Origin: Fimenecus sp964557975
GTDB taxonomy: Bacteria; Bacillota; Clostridia; Oscillospirales; Acutalibacteraceae
Direction: 5' to 3'
Length of the DNA stretch: 64,000 nt
Assembly: GCA_964557975.1 (NCBI GenBank)
Contig: CAZLCG010000002.1
Coordinates: forward strand, 68,445-132,444
Every line of letters starts with the position of its first letter. The first letter of the stretch is position 1. Shown here piece after piece: positions 7,625 through 14,266 of the stretch. Position numbers and translations under genes: made by a program. The notes beneath the pieces are model-generated. The model saw only the letters and a list, made by a program, of their open reading frames with translations, was not told the DNA's origin and did no database searches.

Positions 7625-8621
7625 CCTTATCGGGCGTTTTCGGCAAAGACTGTTTTACATTTGCAAGAGGGTTTGACGCAGATGCCTTTTTAAGCTGTTC
7701 GTCGACAATATGAGTATATATCTCCGTCGTGCCTAAATTTTCGTGTCCCAAAATATCCTTTAACACAAGCACATCGACGTTACCGTATTGATACATAAGG
7801 GTTGCGGCGGTGTGTCTTAATTTATGAACCGAAAGCCCCCGACCGTCAAGACCCGCTTTTTCAAGATTTTCGTACACAATATGCTGAACGGTTTTCGGGC
7901 TTATCCTTTGAAGCCTCGACGACAGGAACAGGGCGTCTTTATCTTTGACATTATCAACGGGTCTTACCGCCATATAGTTTTTTACAGCCTCAAGGCAAGC
8001 GTTATTAAGATAAATCGTTCTTTCCTTATTTCCTTTACCCGTAATATTGAGCGTTCCGTTATCGCGTATATCGTTATAATTTATTGACACAAGCTCCGAA
8101 AGACGCAAACCGCAGTTTAAGAACAAAACAAGAATACAATAATCTCTTTCTTTAAACTTGCCGTCGACGCAGTCCAGCAATTTAAGACTTTCATCAAGAG
8201 TAAGATATTTCGGCTTGGATTTTTTTAATTTCGGAGTTTCAAGCTCCTCCATCGGATTTTCTTTTAAAAGCTTTCTCTGCACGGTCAAATATTTAAAAAA
8301 AGCCCGAATGCTTGAGACCTTTCTTGCCCGTGCAGCAGCGTCGTTATCCCTTTCATCCTTACAGTAGGTGAGGAAGGTATAAGCGTCAAGCAAAGTAATT
8401 GTTTTTATAAAATCTATGTCAATATCCCGTATATCTATATCCTCAACGGCGGCAGAGGAGGGGACAAGCCCTTTCTCGCGCTTTAAAAATTTTAGAAAAA
8501 GCTTGTTGTCAAGGCAGTATTCCTCAACCGTAAGTGTTGATTTGTTTTTAACAACATAGATGTGCTGTAAAAATTCTTTAAGCAATATAGGCAAGTCTGG
8601 CGCATTTGAATATTTCATCAT
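7608..8621 (-). CDS. xerD: XerD-like tyrosine recombinase
   Basis: Site-specific recombinase of the type that resolves chromosome dimers at dif. The 337-residue protein has the N-terminal SAM-like core-binding domain (to about 110) and a catalytic domain with Arg in CGLRLSELVSI, Lys in GKGNKERTIYL, HKLRHTAATL (H-x-x-R), GHENLGTTEIY (His and the Tyr nucleophile). I prefer the ATG at 8621, nine bases after AAAGGT; an in-frame ATG at 8630 abuts that site. Position beside spoIIM suggests the host XerD/RipX rather than a mobile integrase. Dif-like sequences begin about 730 bp upstream of its start. The 25-residue Lys-rich C-terminal tail is extra. Confidence 0.88.
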   Translation of the reverse strand: MMKYSNAPDLPILLKEFLQHIYVVKNKSTLTVEEYCLDNKLFLKFLKREKGLVPSSAAVEDIDIRDIDIDFIKTITLLDAYTFLTYCKDERDNDAAARARKVSSIRAFFKYLTVQRKLLKENPMEELETPKLKKSKPKYLTLDESLKLLDCVDGKFKERDYCILVLFLNCGLRLSELVSINYNDIRDNGTLNITGKGNKERTIYLNNACLEAVKNYMAVRPVDNVKDKDALFLSSRLQRISPKTVQHIVYENLEKAGLDGRGLSVHKLRHTAATLMYQYGNVDVLVLKDILGHENLGTTEIYTHIVDEQLKKASASNPLANVKQSLPKTPDKVKKDK

Positions 8622-8639
8622 AAAAAACATACCTTTCGT

Positions 8640-9349
8640 GAAACTGTTTCACATAAAAATCCAAAGTTCAAAAGCATCAATAACACAAAATTTAAAATCA
8701 AATACATAATAAAGAAGGGAAAATATAAAGAGAAAAAACAAAATGCCGTTATATTAAATCACGATTAATGCTAACGGATTTAATATAAAATAATTTTTTC
8801 AGCCGATACAAACAATCGGCTCACTCTTGTTTAATCCCTGACTTTAAATTAACTAATCAAAAAAATTATATAATCCGAGCGGATCATCAAACCTATTAAA
8901 TAAAAATATGTAATACAATTAAAAAGCCGAAAATACCGTCCGATAGAAAAAATCATAATATACAAAGTTTCGTTAAAAATTTTTCTATCGTCTGTAAACG
9001 GGAATTTAAATTTAAGAAACAGGCTGTTTATATATTTATAAATTCATTATACAATAAAAATTAAAATAATTAAACTAAAATTATTTTAAGTTATTATGCA
9101 ATAATTATAAAACATCAATTTTAAATAATCTGTAAAAGAATAAATTTAATTTAAAATTTATGGCTTTTTCACATCTAAATATAAATATAAAGCCCAAAAG
9201 TCCGTAAAAGACTAAAAATTCTAAAAAGACCAAAAAAGACTAAAAAACAAAAATACCGAAAATTCCTAAAACTTATAGAAGACTAAATTTAATCAATTTC
9301 AATCAATTTAATCCAAAGATTTTAATTTTCCCCGTTTTCCCTCCCCTTA
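8640..9349. other. AT-rich noncoding spacer with A-tract and inverted repeats
   Basis: No credible gene on either strand in 710 bp. It contains a hairpin AGCCGAT/ATCGGCT (8802-8822), an inverted pair CGATAGAAAAAAT (8941-8953) and ATTTTTCTATCG (8979-8990), and short repeats of AAAAGACTA type at 9206-9247 set in A-runs. It separates the XerD-like gene from the first dif-like site and is far more AT-rich than the flanks. Confidence 0.6.
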
Positions 9350-9377
9350 ATTATACAAAATATCAATTATGTATAAT
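9350..9377. repeat. dif-like site S1 (left end of the element)
   Basis: Two inverted 11-bp arms, ATTATACAAAA and TTATGTATAAT, flank the 6-bp centre TATCAA. The reverse complement of the left arm differs from the right arm at two positions. The 11-6-11 geometry is that of XerCD dif sites, and the right arm resembles the conserved XerD arm (TTATG...). Confidence 0.65.
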
Positions 9378-9457
9378 TCCTACTGCCTTAATATAACCGC
9401 CCTTTTTCAAAGCGGTTCGGAATTACTCGGCAAAAACGCGCTGACCGCTACTGTTTT

Positions 9458-9485
9458 GCCTTACATAATTACAGTTTTGTACAAT
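9458..9485. repeat. dif-like site S3 (inverted, inside the element)
   Basis: Arms GCCTTACATAA and TTTTGTACAAT flank the 6-bp centre TTACAG. Its reverse complement reads ATTGTACAAAA, CTGTAA, TTATGTAAGGC, matching S1 and S2 in the inner half of both arms. It is oriented opposite to S1 and S2. Confidence 0.5.
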
Positions 9486-9546
9486 ACGCAAACGGCACTC
9501 CGCCTACAATAGGCGCATACCTTGGCGCACCTCCTAGAAATTTTTC

Positions 9547-9687
9547 TTGACAAGCAGTGCGCGATTATGTTAATATAATCTCGCGCGACGGGTTGACATT
9601 GTCAACTTGTTTCCATATCCAAACCCATGTGACTGCCGTCACGGATATGGTACAATAAAACCACCTTGATTGTCAAGGTGGTTTTTT
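9547..9687 (+). ncRNA. candidate small RNA with promoter and terminator
   Basis: A plus-strand promoter (TTGACA at 9547-9552; TAATAT at 9571-9576, spacing 18) is followed by the small palindrome TTGAC, ATT, GTCAA, a nested hairpin (CCATATCC 9613-9620 with GGATATGG 9643-9650, enclosing GTGAC/GTCAC) and the terminator at 9660-9687. The transcript would be about 105 nt, has no ORF, and runs toward the int-rep operon. Function unknown. Confidence 0.5.
9660..9687. terminator. bidirectional terminator between small-RNA candidate and int
   Basis: ACCACCTTGA and TCAAGGTGGT form a perfect 10-bp stem with a TTG loop. TTTTTT follows on the plus strand and TTTTATT on the minus strand, where it closes the rep-int operon. 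Confidence 0.88.
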
Positions 9688-9689
9688 GT

Positions 9690-10223
9690 TTACCTTTTTT
9701 TCTTGCTCGCCGTGTAAACGTCAGCCATAGCGTATATCGCGGTCACTATGTCGTTATCGTGGTTAAGAGCCTTTCTCACGCGCTCAATATCGCCGTATTT
9801 CCTCATAAGCTCAACCGCGTAAACCTTACGTAAGCTATGCGGACTAAGATTGACTTTTATCCGAAACGCCTTTGCCGCGCGCTTTAAGTCCATAAAGACA
9901 GCTTGCCGCGTTCTATGTCTATTAAAATCATCTCTATGCTCGAAAACATACACCCTGCCCGCCTGAGCTTGAAGCTCATCAAGCAAACTTTTCTTTATTG
10001 AAAAGGTCTTTTTCTTTTTGGTCTTTTTCTCAACAACAGTTATTTTCTGCCCGAGTTGCTCCGTCCGCAAAGCCAAAGCGTCATCAATCCGAAGCCCGCT
10101 ACATAGACAAAGCTCACAGACAAGGCGGTTAGCAGGCATAAGCGCGTATAAGCAATGGTCAATAAATTCACGGTCAAGATAATCACTTTTGATATAATCC
10201 CCCCTTAATTTAACAATACACAA
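9690..10223 (-). CDS. minimal tyrosine recombinase (catalytic domain only)
   Basis: 177 residues at most, covering only the catalytic domain of phage-integrase family proteins: SGLRIDDALALR (first Arg), the Lys-rich beta strand EKKTKKKKTF, SPHSLRKVYAVELM (H-x-x-R), LNHDNDIVTAIYAMAD (second His and Tyr). The usual core-binding domain of about 100 residues is absent. It follows rep by nine bases. The start is unsettled: the TTG at 10223 lacks a good Shine-Dalgarno, while an AAGGGGGGAT lies inside the frame with no standard start after it, so coupled reinitiation is possible. Likely integrates or resolves the element, perhaps assisted by host Xer proteins (inference). Confidence 0.8.
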   Translation of the reverse strand: MCIVKLRGDYIKSDYLDREFIDHCLYALMPANRLVCELCLCSGLRIDDALALRTEQLGQKITVVEKKTKKKKTFSIKKSLLDELQAQAGRVYVFEHRDDFNRHRTRQAVFMDLKRAAKAFRIKVNLSPHSLRKVYAVELMRKYGDIERVRKALNHDNDIVTAIYAMADVYTASKKKR

Positions 10224-10232
10224 AATGTTAAT

Positions 10233-11138
10233 TTAACATTCCTTGTACGAATTATCGCGAAAATCGAACGAATAAAACGTTTTAACGTCTTTCGAGGGTA
10301 AAAGGTCGACATCATCCTCAAAATTGATTTTGAGGGCTTTTACGGTGTCTTTCACAATACCGTAAGTCTGCAAAAGTCGCCTACTCTTTAAAGCGCGATT
10401 CAGAGTGTCCAACACCCTCGAACGGAGCTCGACCGGCAAGTCGAGTTTCAAGGGCTTAACGCAATATTTGGCAACCTCGGCTATTGCGCCTTCGTCGCAC
10501 TTCTGAACGCTGACCTCGGGCAGATAGTTAACCCCGAGAGCTTCAGCCCACATCTCCCTAAGCTCTGATTGCTTCAGATAGTAACGCGATGTAAAGTAAG
10601 ATTTACGAACGCAGCAAAGGCAGTGTAAATGAGGGTGATAAGTGTTGTTGTCTGCGTTGTAACTCACTTCAAGGCAACGCAAAACGCCTTTTATTCCCTG
10701 CTTAAACCTCGGAAATCTGAACATCTTACTACTGCTTTTATAGAGCTTGTCAATGCAATCGGAAAGATCTATGCCATAAACATTTCGGACTGTCAGAACT
10801 ACGTGCAAGAAGCTGTATTCAGCGTTGAGAGCTTCGCTCATTCTGCTAATGTTTGCGTAAGTACGCAAAGCTTTACGGCGTTGACACATCGGACAAAAAC
10901 GTTCGCGGCAAAAGTTGGCACTGATAAGCTTTCTATCGGAATCGAAGCCCAAAAGCGTACCGCAGAAAAAGACGGTCTTAGCCTTATCGGGAAGTGTCAA
11001 AGAATACTGCATAGCCTCAGCCGTCTCAAATGAAAGAAGCTTATATTTCTTTATGTCGGCAAGCTCATCAAGCTCGGTATTTGGAGCTAAGTCCACTTTT
11101 TGGGACAATGATATATCCCCATTATTAATATACACCAT
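10233..11138 (-). CDS. rep: rolling-circle replication initiator (Rep_1, pC194/pUB110 group)
   Basis: Nicks a double-strand origin and primes rolling-circle synthesis. The protein (up to 301 residues) shows a Cys pair region CRERFCPMCQRRKA, motif I FLHVVLTVRN, the metal-binding motif II YHPHLHCLCC (HPHxH) and motif III EVAKYCVKP with the catalytic Tyr, as in the pC194/pUB110 family. The ATG at 11138 lacks a good Shine-Dalgarno; a TTG at 11108 preceded by GGGGAT is an alternative start (MSQKVDLAPN). The probable origin lies 60-75 bp upstream. It is co-transcribed with the minimal recombinase downstream. Confidence 0.92.
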   Translation of the reverse strand: MVYINNGDISLSQKVDLAPNTELDELADIKKYKLLSFETAEAMQYSLTLPDKAKTVFFCGTLLGFDSDRKLISANFCRERFCPMCQRRKALRTYANISRMSEALNAEYSFLHVVLTVRNVYGIDLSDCIDKLYKSSSKMFRFPRFKQGIKGVLRCLEVSYNADNNTYHPHLHCLCCVRKSYFTSRYYLKQSELREMWAEALGVNYLPEVSVQKCDEGAIAEVAKYCVKPLKLDLPVELRSRVLDTLNRALKSRRLLQTYGIVKDTVKALKINFEDDVDLLPSKDVKTFYSFDFRDNSYKEC

Positions 11139-11203
11139 AATTTGCGAAAAAGGTATATGGCTCTAAGGATTGAGGTCGTTTTTTTGATTTTGTGATGTTT
11201 CTA

Positions 11204-11241
11204 TATTATCAAGTAAAGGAAAAGGGCTTTGCCCTTTTTTG
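11204..11241 (-). promoter_or_regulatory. candidate double-strand origin (dso) and hairpin
   Basis: On the strand of rep, CTTGATAATA (11213-11204) matches, from memory, the conserved nick region of pC194/pUB110-type origins. Immediately beside it AAAAGGGC/GCCCTTTT (11219-11241) forms a hairpin with a TTT loop and a T-rich flank on the plus strand, which could also act as a terminator. Position upstream of rep is as expected. Confidence 0.5.
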
Positions 11242-11335
11242 TTCGGATACTTGGTGACGTCCGTGGCGGGTTTCATTGCCCCGAAAGAAAATTAAAAATG
11301 TGCCCAGCGCAACGCTCGCTTCGCTCCCTGCGCCC

Positions 11336-11473
11336 CGCCGCGCGTCCGCGGTTCGGGCTTTCGCCCTCTCACGCTCTATAGTGCTACGCTGGCGGCGGTG
11401 GACAACGCCGCCGCCTTGCTCCGCACGCGCGCCCACTCCTCGCCGCTCTCACGCTTCGCGGTTCGCGGCTCGT
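11336..11473. repeat. 138-bp GC-rich repeat, copy 1
   Basis: Matches 12016-12153 with four differences, offset exactly 680 bp. It contains an internal stem GGCGGTGG/CCGCCGCC and several shorter palindromes. Open frames exist on both strands (for example one starting MGARAEQGGG on the minus strand), but composition and structure suggest noncoding DNA. Confidence 0.85.
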
Positions 11474-11512
11474 CAGCCCGTTTATCGTGGCAACAACAAC
11501 CACGCACTAAAT

Positions 11513-11641
11513 CCGCATAGCACTTTTGCCCCCGTCCGTCAAGGTTACCCTCGTTCCTCGGCGCTCCGCGACCTTGACCGACGTTGTCTAAAAGTGCTGT
11601 AGCTGTAATATGCGGTTTAAGGCGCGGCGCGCTTAAACCGC
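11513..11641. other. large nested stem-loop region
   Basis: CCGCATA/TATGCGG (11513-11519, 11609-11615) encloses AGCACTTTT/AAAAGTGCT (11519-11527, 11590-11598) and an inner GTCAAGGT/ACCTTGAC. Directly abutting is a perfect 10-bp stem GCGGTTTAAG/CTTAAACCGC (11612-11621, 11632-11641). In a rolling-circle element this could be a single-strand origin or a structured RNA. Confidence 0.6.
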
Positions 11642-11865
11642 CCCACATAATGGTGTCTGCCCTCATCTGCTTTGTAGTAGTTGCTCAAAAGCTCGGCAGT
11701 GATTGAGCAATCGCGGCGCATTTCGTAGAAACAGAGGAGTTCCCTGTTGATTTCGTGTCGCTTATGTCCACTCGCTTTGGCGAGCTCCCCACGCTTCGCG
11801 ACAATTTGCTCGGAGAGCAAATTGACATCGGACAAATACGTTTTCGACATCTCGGATAAATCCAA
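11617..11865 (-). CDS. small protein of unknown function in the rolling-circle element
   Basis: I do not recognise this protein. From a TTG at 11865 (AAAGG ten bases upstream) it would be 82 residues beginning MDLSEMSKTYLSDVN; an ATG at 11850 gives MSKTYLSDVN with a weaker site. The sequence is charged and mostly helical (LLSEQIVAKRGELAKASGHK, then REL-x2-FYEMRRDCSITAELL), with no membrane segment. Codon use and hydrophobic pattern look protein-like, in contrast to the low-complexity frames around it. Its last codons run into the hairpin at 11612-11641. Position upstream of rep on the same strand suggests a copy-control or accessory role, which is a guess. Confidence 0.55.
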   Translation of the reverse strand: MDLSEMSKTYLSDVNLLSEQIVAKRGELAKASGHKRHEINRELLCFYEMRRDCSITAELLSNYYKADEGRHHYVGRFKRAAP

Positions 11866-11899
11866 ATTAAAACAACCTTTCTTTTTTTCAAAACTCCCC

Positions 11900-11924
11900 C
11901 CCGCCCCTCTCATTCTTGAGAGGG
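11900..11924. repeat. perfect hairpin before the small protein gene
   Basis: CCCCTCTC and GAGAGGGG pair around ATTCTT, upstream of the small minus-strand gene. It may shape its leader; no T-run follows on the minus strand. Confidence 0.45.
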
Positions 11925-11971
11925 GGGCGCGCTCTGGGTTGACAACCGATGTGCGTGCCTTAGTTCCAGCT

Positions 11972-12199
11972 GTGGGGCTTTGGGCGCTCTCCCTACGTTC
12001 GCTTGGTTTTCGCTTCGCCGCGCGTCCGCGGTTCGGGCTTTCGCCCTCTCACGCTCTAAAGTGCTACGCTGGCGGCGGTGGACAATGCCACCGCCTTGCT
12101 CCGCACGCGCGCCCACTCCTCGCCGCTCTCACGCTACGCGGTTCGCGGCTCGTAAGCTCAAACACGCAAGCTCCGAATGGTCGGCGCCCAAAGCCCCAC
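11972..12199. repeat. 16-bp perfect inverted repeat enclosing repeat copy 2
   Basis: GTGGGGCTTTGGGCGC (11972-11987) and GCGCCCAAAGCCCCAC (12184-12199) are exact reverse complements and enclose the second 138-bp repeat, so the whole 228-bp segment could fold as one arm. Confidence 0.8.
12016..12153. repeat. 138-bp GC-rich repeat, copy 2
   Basis: Second copy of 11336-11473. One of the four differences turns the T-G pair of the internal stem into T-A (GGCGGTGG with CCACCGCC), preserving the fold. Confidence 0.85.
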
Positions 12200-12284
12200 C
12201 GCCTTAACAAGGCAAGGGAAATAAGCTAAAGAAAAAAGTAAAAAATAGAGCCTGCGCCGTTGCTAGCTCTGTGCCTTATTGCGT

Positions 12285-12314
12285 TTTATACAAAACATCT
12301 CAATTATGTATAAT
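12285..12314. repeat. dif-like site S2 (right end of the element)
   Basis: Arms TTTATACAAAA and TTATGTATAAT match S1 at 21 of 22 positions in the same orientation, but the centre is 8 bp (CATCTCAA) rather than 6. Eight-base centres occur in plasmid Xer sites such as ColE1 cer. Confidence 0.65.
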
Positions 12315-12463
12315 TGCCGATTTCTTTTTCAATCGAAATTAAGCCGCTCAAGAAGTTCCCTATCAATTGCATAGAACCCTTTTAAATCATCATATATTTA
12401 TTTTGCTTAAGATATTCAAAATGGGCAAGGAGCGAAAATAAACCAAATTATGAAAGTATATAG

Positions 12464-12499
12464 AAATCCCCCGACCGCATTTAAACTGTCGAGGGATTT
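12464..12499. terminator. terminator after the YoeB-like gene
   Basis: AATCCCTCGAC and GTCGGGGGATT (minus strand) form an 11-bp stem directly after the YoeB-like stop. A T-run on the plus-strand side makes it potentially bidirectional. Confidence 0.75.
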
Positions 12500-12500
12500 T

Positions 12501-12731
12501 TTACTCGTAACGCTTCCACATACGCAATACACGAACAATCTTTGTTTTTTCATCTACTACATATACTAAGCGATGCTGAATGTTAATTCTTCTTGAATAC
12601 ATTCCGTTTAAATCACCGATTAACTTTTCATACGGTGGCGGTGTTTGAAAGGGATTTTCTTCAACAATTCGCAAAAGACGCTTTGCCCTTTTATCCAATC
12701 CTGCGGAATTTTGAGTTTTCCGGATTTGGCA
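12501..12731 (-). pseudogene. YoeB-family toxin, N-terminus missing
   Basis: YoeB toxins are ribosome-dependent mRNA interferases, normally about 85-90 residues. Here AGLDKRAKRLLRIVEENPF, PPPYEKLIGDL, YSRRINIQHRLVY and the C-terminal VLRMWKRYE are intact, including the conserved Arg and the terminal Tyr region. The N-terminal 15-20 residues are lost: the frame opens about ten codons before AGLD after a TAA, with no ATG or ribosome-binding site. Fragments resembling the missing start (QNAKSGKLK) appear in another frame, suggesting a frameshift. A TTG at 12698 could give a 65-residue product, probably inactive. No antitoxin gene is visible upstream. Confidence 0.72.
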
Positions 12732-13344
12732 TTTTGATAGAGGTTATTGTGCCGACTGTCTGCGCCGTTCTGCCCGAATGTCGTTCCTGCCCCTGTTTTT
12801 TTTCAGCGGCGTTTTCTCGCTCGTTCCCATCGGGGAAGTCTTGGCGGAGTATCCCATTCAGACGGTCATTCAGTTGTAAACGGCAAAACAAAAAGCCGTT
12901 ACACAGACATCAAAAATCGGCGGGAGCTTTGCTCTCGCTTCAAAATGATGTTCTATGTAACGGCTTTGAATTTCAAAACCATACTGTTTTTATGCCCCTC
13001 CGCCACTGACAGTACAAAACAGCTTTTGACGGCGGACAGCGGTATTTTCTCTTAGCACACCGCAGGCGTTATGCGGCTTGCGCCGCAATTCCATTTCAAG
13101 AACATTGGGTATTCAGTTGTAACTCCCCGAAAAGGATATTTTTTTATATATCGCAGGGTAGGTGCTTGTCAATGCTTTTGCGAAATATTTTGAATATTTC
13201 TCGTAGAAAGCGGGAAAACTATTTAGTTTAGGCATAGAGAAAGAGCCAATGAAATGAAAGTTTCCTCACAACTTCATCGGCTCTTCAGTTCCATTGCTGT
13301 TAATGTTTTTCTTTGTCAGATAAACTGGATTTTGCCTTTCTTGT
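12732..13344. other. degenerate mobile-element DNA without an identifiable gene
   Basis: About 600 bp with overlapping open frames on both strands, none matching a family I know. It contains a hairpin TGCGGC/GCCGCA near 13074-13089 beside TTAGCACACCGCAGG, which is arranged like the inverted repeat plus nick region of some MOBQ-type oriT sites (weak inference). Base composition and the neighbouring tnpV suggest a decayed mobilizable element. Confidence 0.35.
13239..13288 (-). terminator. terminator downstream of the GNAT gene
   Basis: On the minus strand AGAGCC(G)ATGAA and TTCAT(T)GGCTCT pair across about 19 bases and are followed by TTTCTCT. It lies about 55 bp after the acetyltransferase stop. 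Confidence 0.6.
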
Positions 13345-14136
13345 TTAGCTTATTGTACATAGTTTTCCTCTAAGAACATACCCTAATTTCTCGTAACAGG
13401 CATTCGACGCTACATAATCTGCATCTGTATAAAGCATGGGCATATATCCCGCGTCCTTTGCCATTTGGGTAACCTGATAAACAAGATTTTCTGCGTAGTG
13501 CTTTCTTCGGTACTCCTTGCGCGTATATACTAAACCGACGCTCGCCAAGTCGCCATTCGGTCCAAAGTTACAGACAGCCACATTCATGCCTTCTGCGTTT
13601 CTCCAAAAGAAGTGCCTTCCATTCCTTATGGCTGCCTCAGCTTTGCAGCGATATGCTTCGAGACTATCCTGATCCACCCCAGTTTCTCTATGGAAAAGAT
13701 CCATAAACTCAACCAACTCATCGATATCTTCCGCCACACATCTATGTAATTCACCATCAGCCCGTACATGCGGTTCTATCGGGTTCGGACAATCATATGC
13801 AAACATATTTGTTGTAATGGACAGAGCCATTGCGTCTTCCGATGCTCTTTTTATAAAATAATCCGCCAAGTCATATTTCAAATTGAAAGTATGTCCCTCA
13901 GTGAACAAACCATTTTCTCTGACAAGTTCATAGGCTTTTTCCTTTTCTTCTTTCGTTACGTCATCCGGAGTCCATATCCACACCGGATAGGGATTACTTG
14001 TAAAGCAAATAACCAGCCTTTCATGATCAGTCAAAAGCAACTCGCATTCTCCGCCCATAATACGACCAAGCACAAAAAATGTATATTTGTCCTTCTCTAA
14101 TAATTTATAATCTCTTTCATCCACAAAACTGTCCAT
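13345..14136 (-). CDS. GNAT-family N-acetyltransferase
   Basis: 263-residue protein with a long N-terminal region and a C-terminal GNAT fold: VGLVYTRKEYRRKHYAENLV (strand 4 and the acetyl-CoA-binding helix, where the canonical Q/RxxGxG/A reads RRKHYA), then GYMPMLYTDADYVASNACYEKLGYV (strand 5 and the typical N-x2-Y-x2-LGF-like end). Substrate cannot be told; the two-part architecture is common in orphan GNATs near resistance and mobile loci. The ATG at 14136 follows GGAGG; a TTG five codons upstream would lie over that site. It sits in a mobile-element remnant and is probably cargo. Confidence 0.85.
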   Translation of the reverse strand: MDSFVDERDYKLLEKDKYTFFVLGRIMGGECELLLTDHERLVICFTSNPYPVWIWTPDDVTKEEKEKAYELVRENGLFTEGHTFNLKYDLADYFIKRASEDAMALSITTNMFAYDCPNPIEPHVRADGELHRCVAEDIDELVEFMDLFHRETGVDQDSLEAYRCKAEAAIRNGRHFFWRNAEGMNVAVCNFGPNGDLASVGLVYTRKEYRRKHYAENLVYQVTQMAKDAGYMPMLYTDADYVASNACYEKLGYVLRGKLCTIS

Positions 14137-14226
14137 AATTGCCTCCGCCAAATTCCAATTTGTTTCTCAGACATAAAACGATTATACCACAGATTTGTAA
14201 AAAATCTACTGCGTAGATAGGAAAAA

Positions 14227-14256
14227 GAAGTGGCATGAGTAAGCCCATGCCGCTTC
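14227..14256 (-). terminator. terminator after tnpV remnant
   Basis: GAAGCGGCATG and CATGCCACTTC form an imperfect 11-bp stem followed by TTTTTCC on the minus strand. Confidence 0.6.
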
Positions 14257-14266
14257 CAAAGTGTGA

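Larger units (their letters stand above)
9350..12314. mobile_element. integrated rolling-circle element flanked by dif-like sites
   Basis: The segment lies between two direct, near-identical dif-like sites (9350-9377 and 12285-12314). It encodes a catalytic-only tyrosine recombinase, a rolling-circle Rep and a small unknown protein, all on the minus strand, plus a candidate dso, a candidate small RNA and large palindromic repeats. Its interior (about 11300-12200) is strikingly GC-rich compared with the AT-rich spacer on the left. Recombination between the ends would release a circle of about 2.94 kb with its own Rep. Element status is inference from content, direct repeats and composition. 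Confidence 0.72.

Noticed and set aside
8802..8822. AGCCGAT/ATCGGCT hairpin as a terminator
   Set aside because: No T-run follows on either strand.
9206..9247. Short spaced repeats that might be a CRISPR array
   Set aside because: Units are under 12 bp, spacing is irregular and A-rich, no cas genes nearby.
11209..11436. Minus-strand frame starting MGARAEQGGG, with a near-copy at 11910-12116
   Set aside because: Both lie in the GC-rich palindromic repeat, are low-complexity Arg/Ala-rich, have no ribosome-binding site, and open frames occur on both strands because the DNA is GC-rich. Treated as noncoding repeat.
11276..11602. Plus-strand Arg/Ser/Ala-rich frame through the same repeat
   Set aside because: Shadow of repeat composition; no start signal and no family resemblance.
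12593..13055. Two overlapping plus-strand frames and a minus-strand frame (12691-12891)
   Set aside because: None matches a known family or has a credible start; likely decayed mobile-element DNA.
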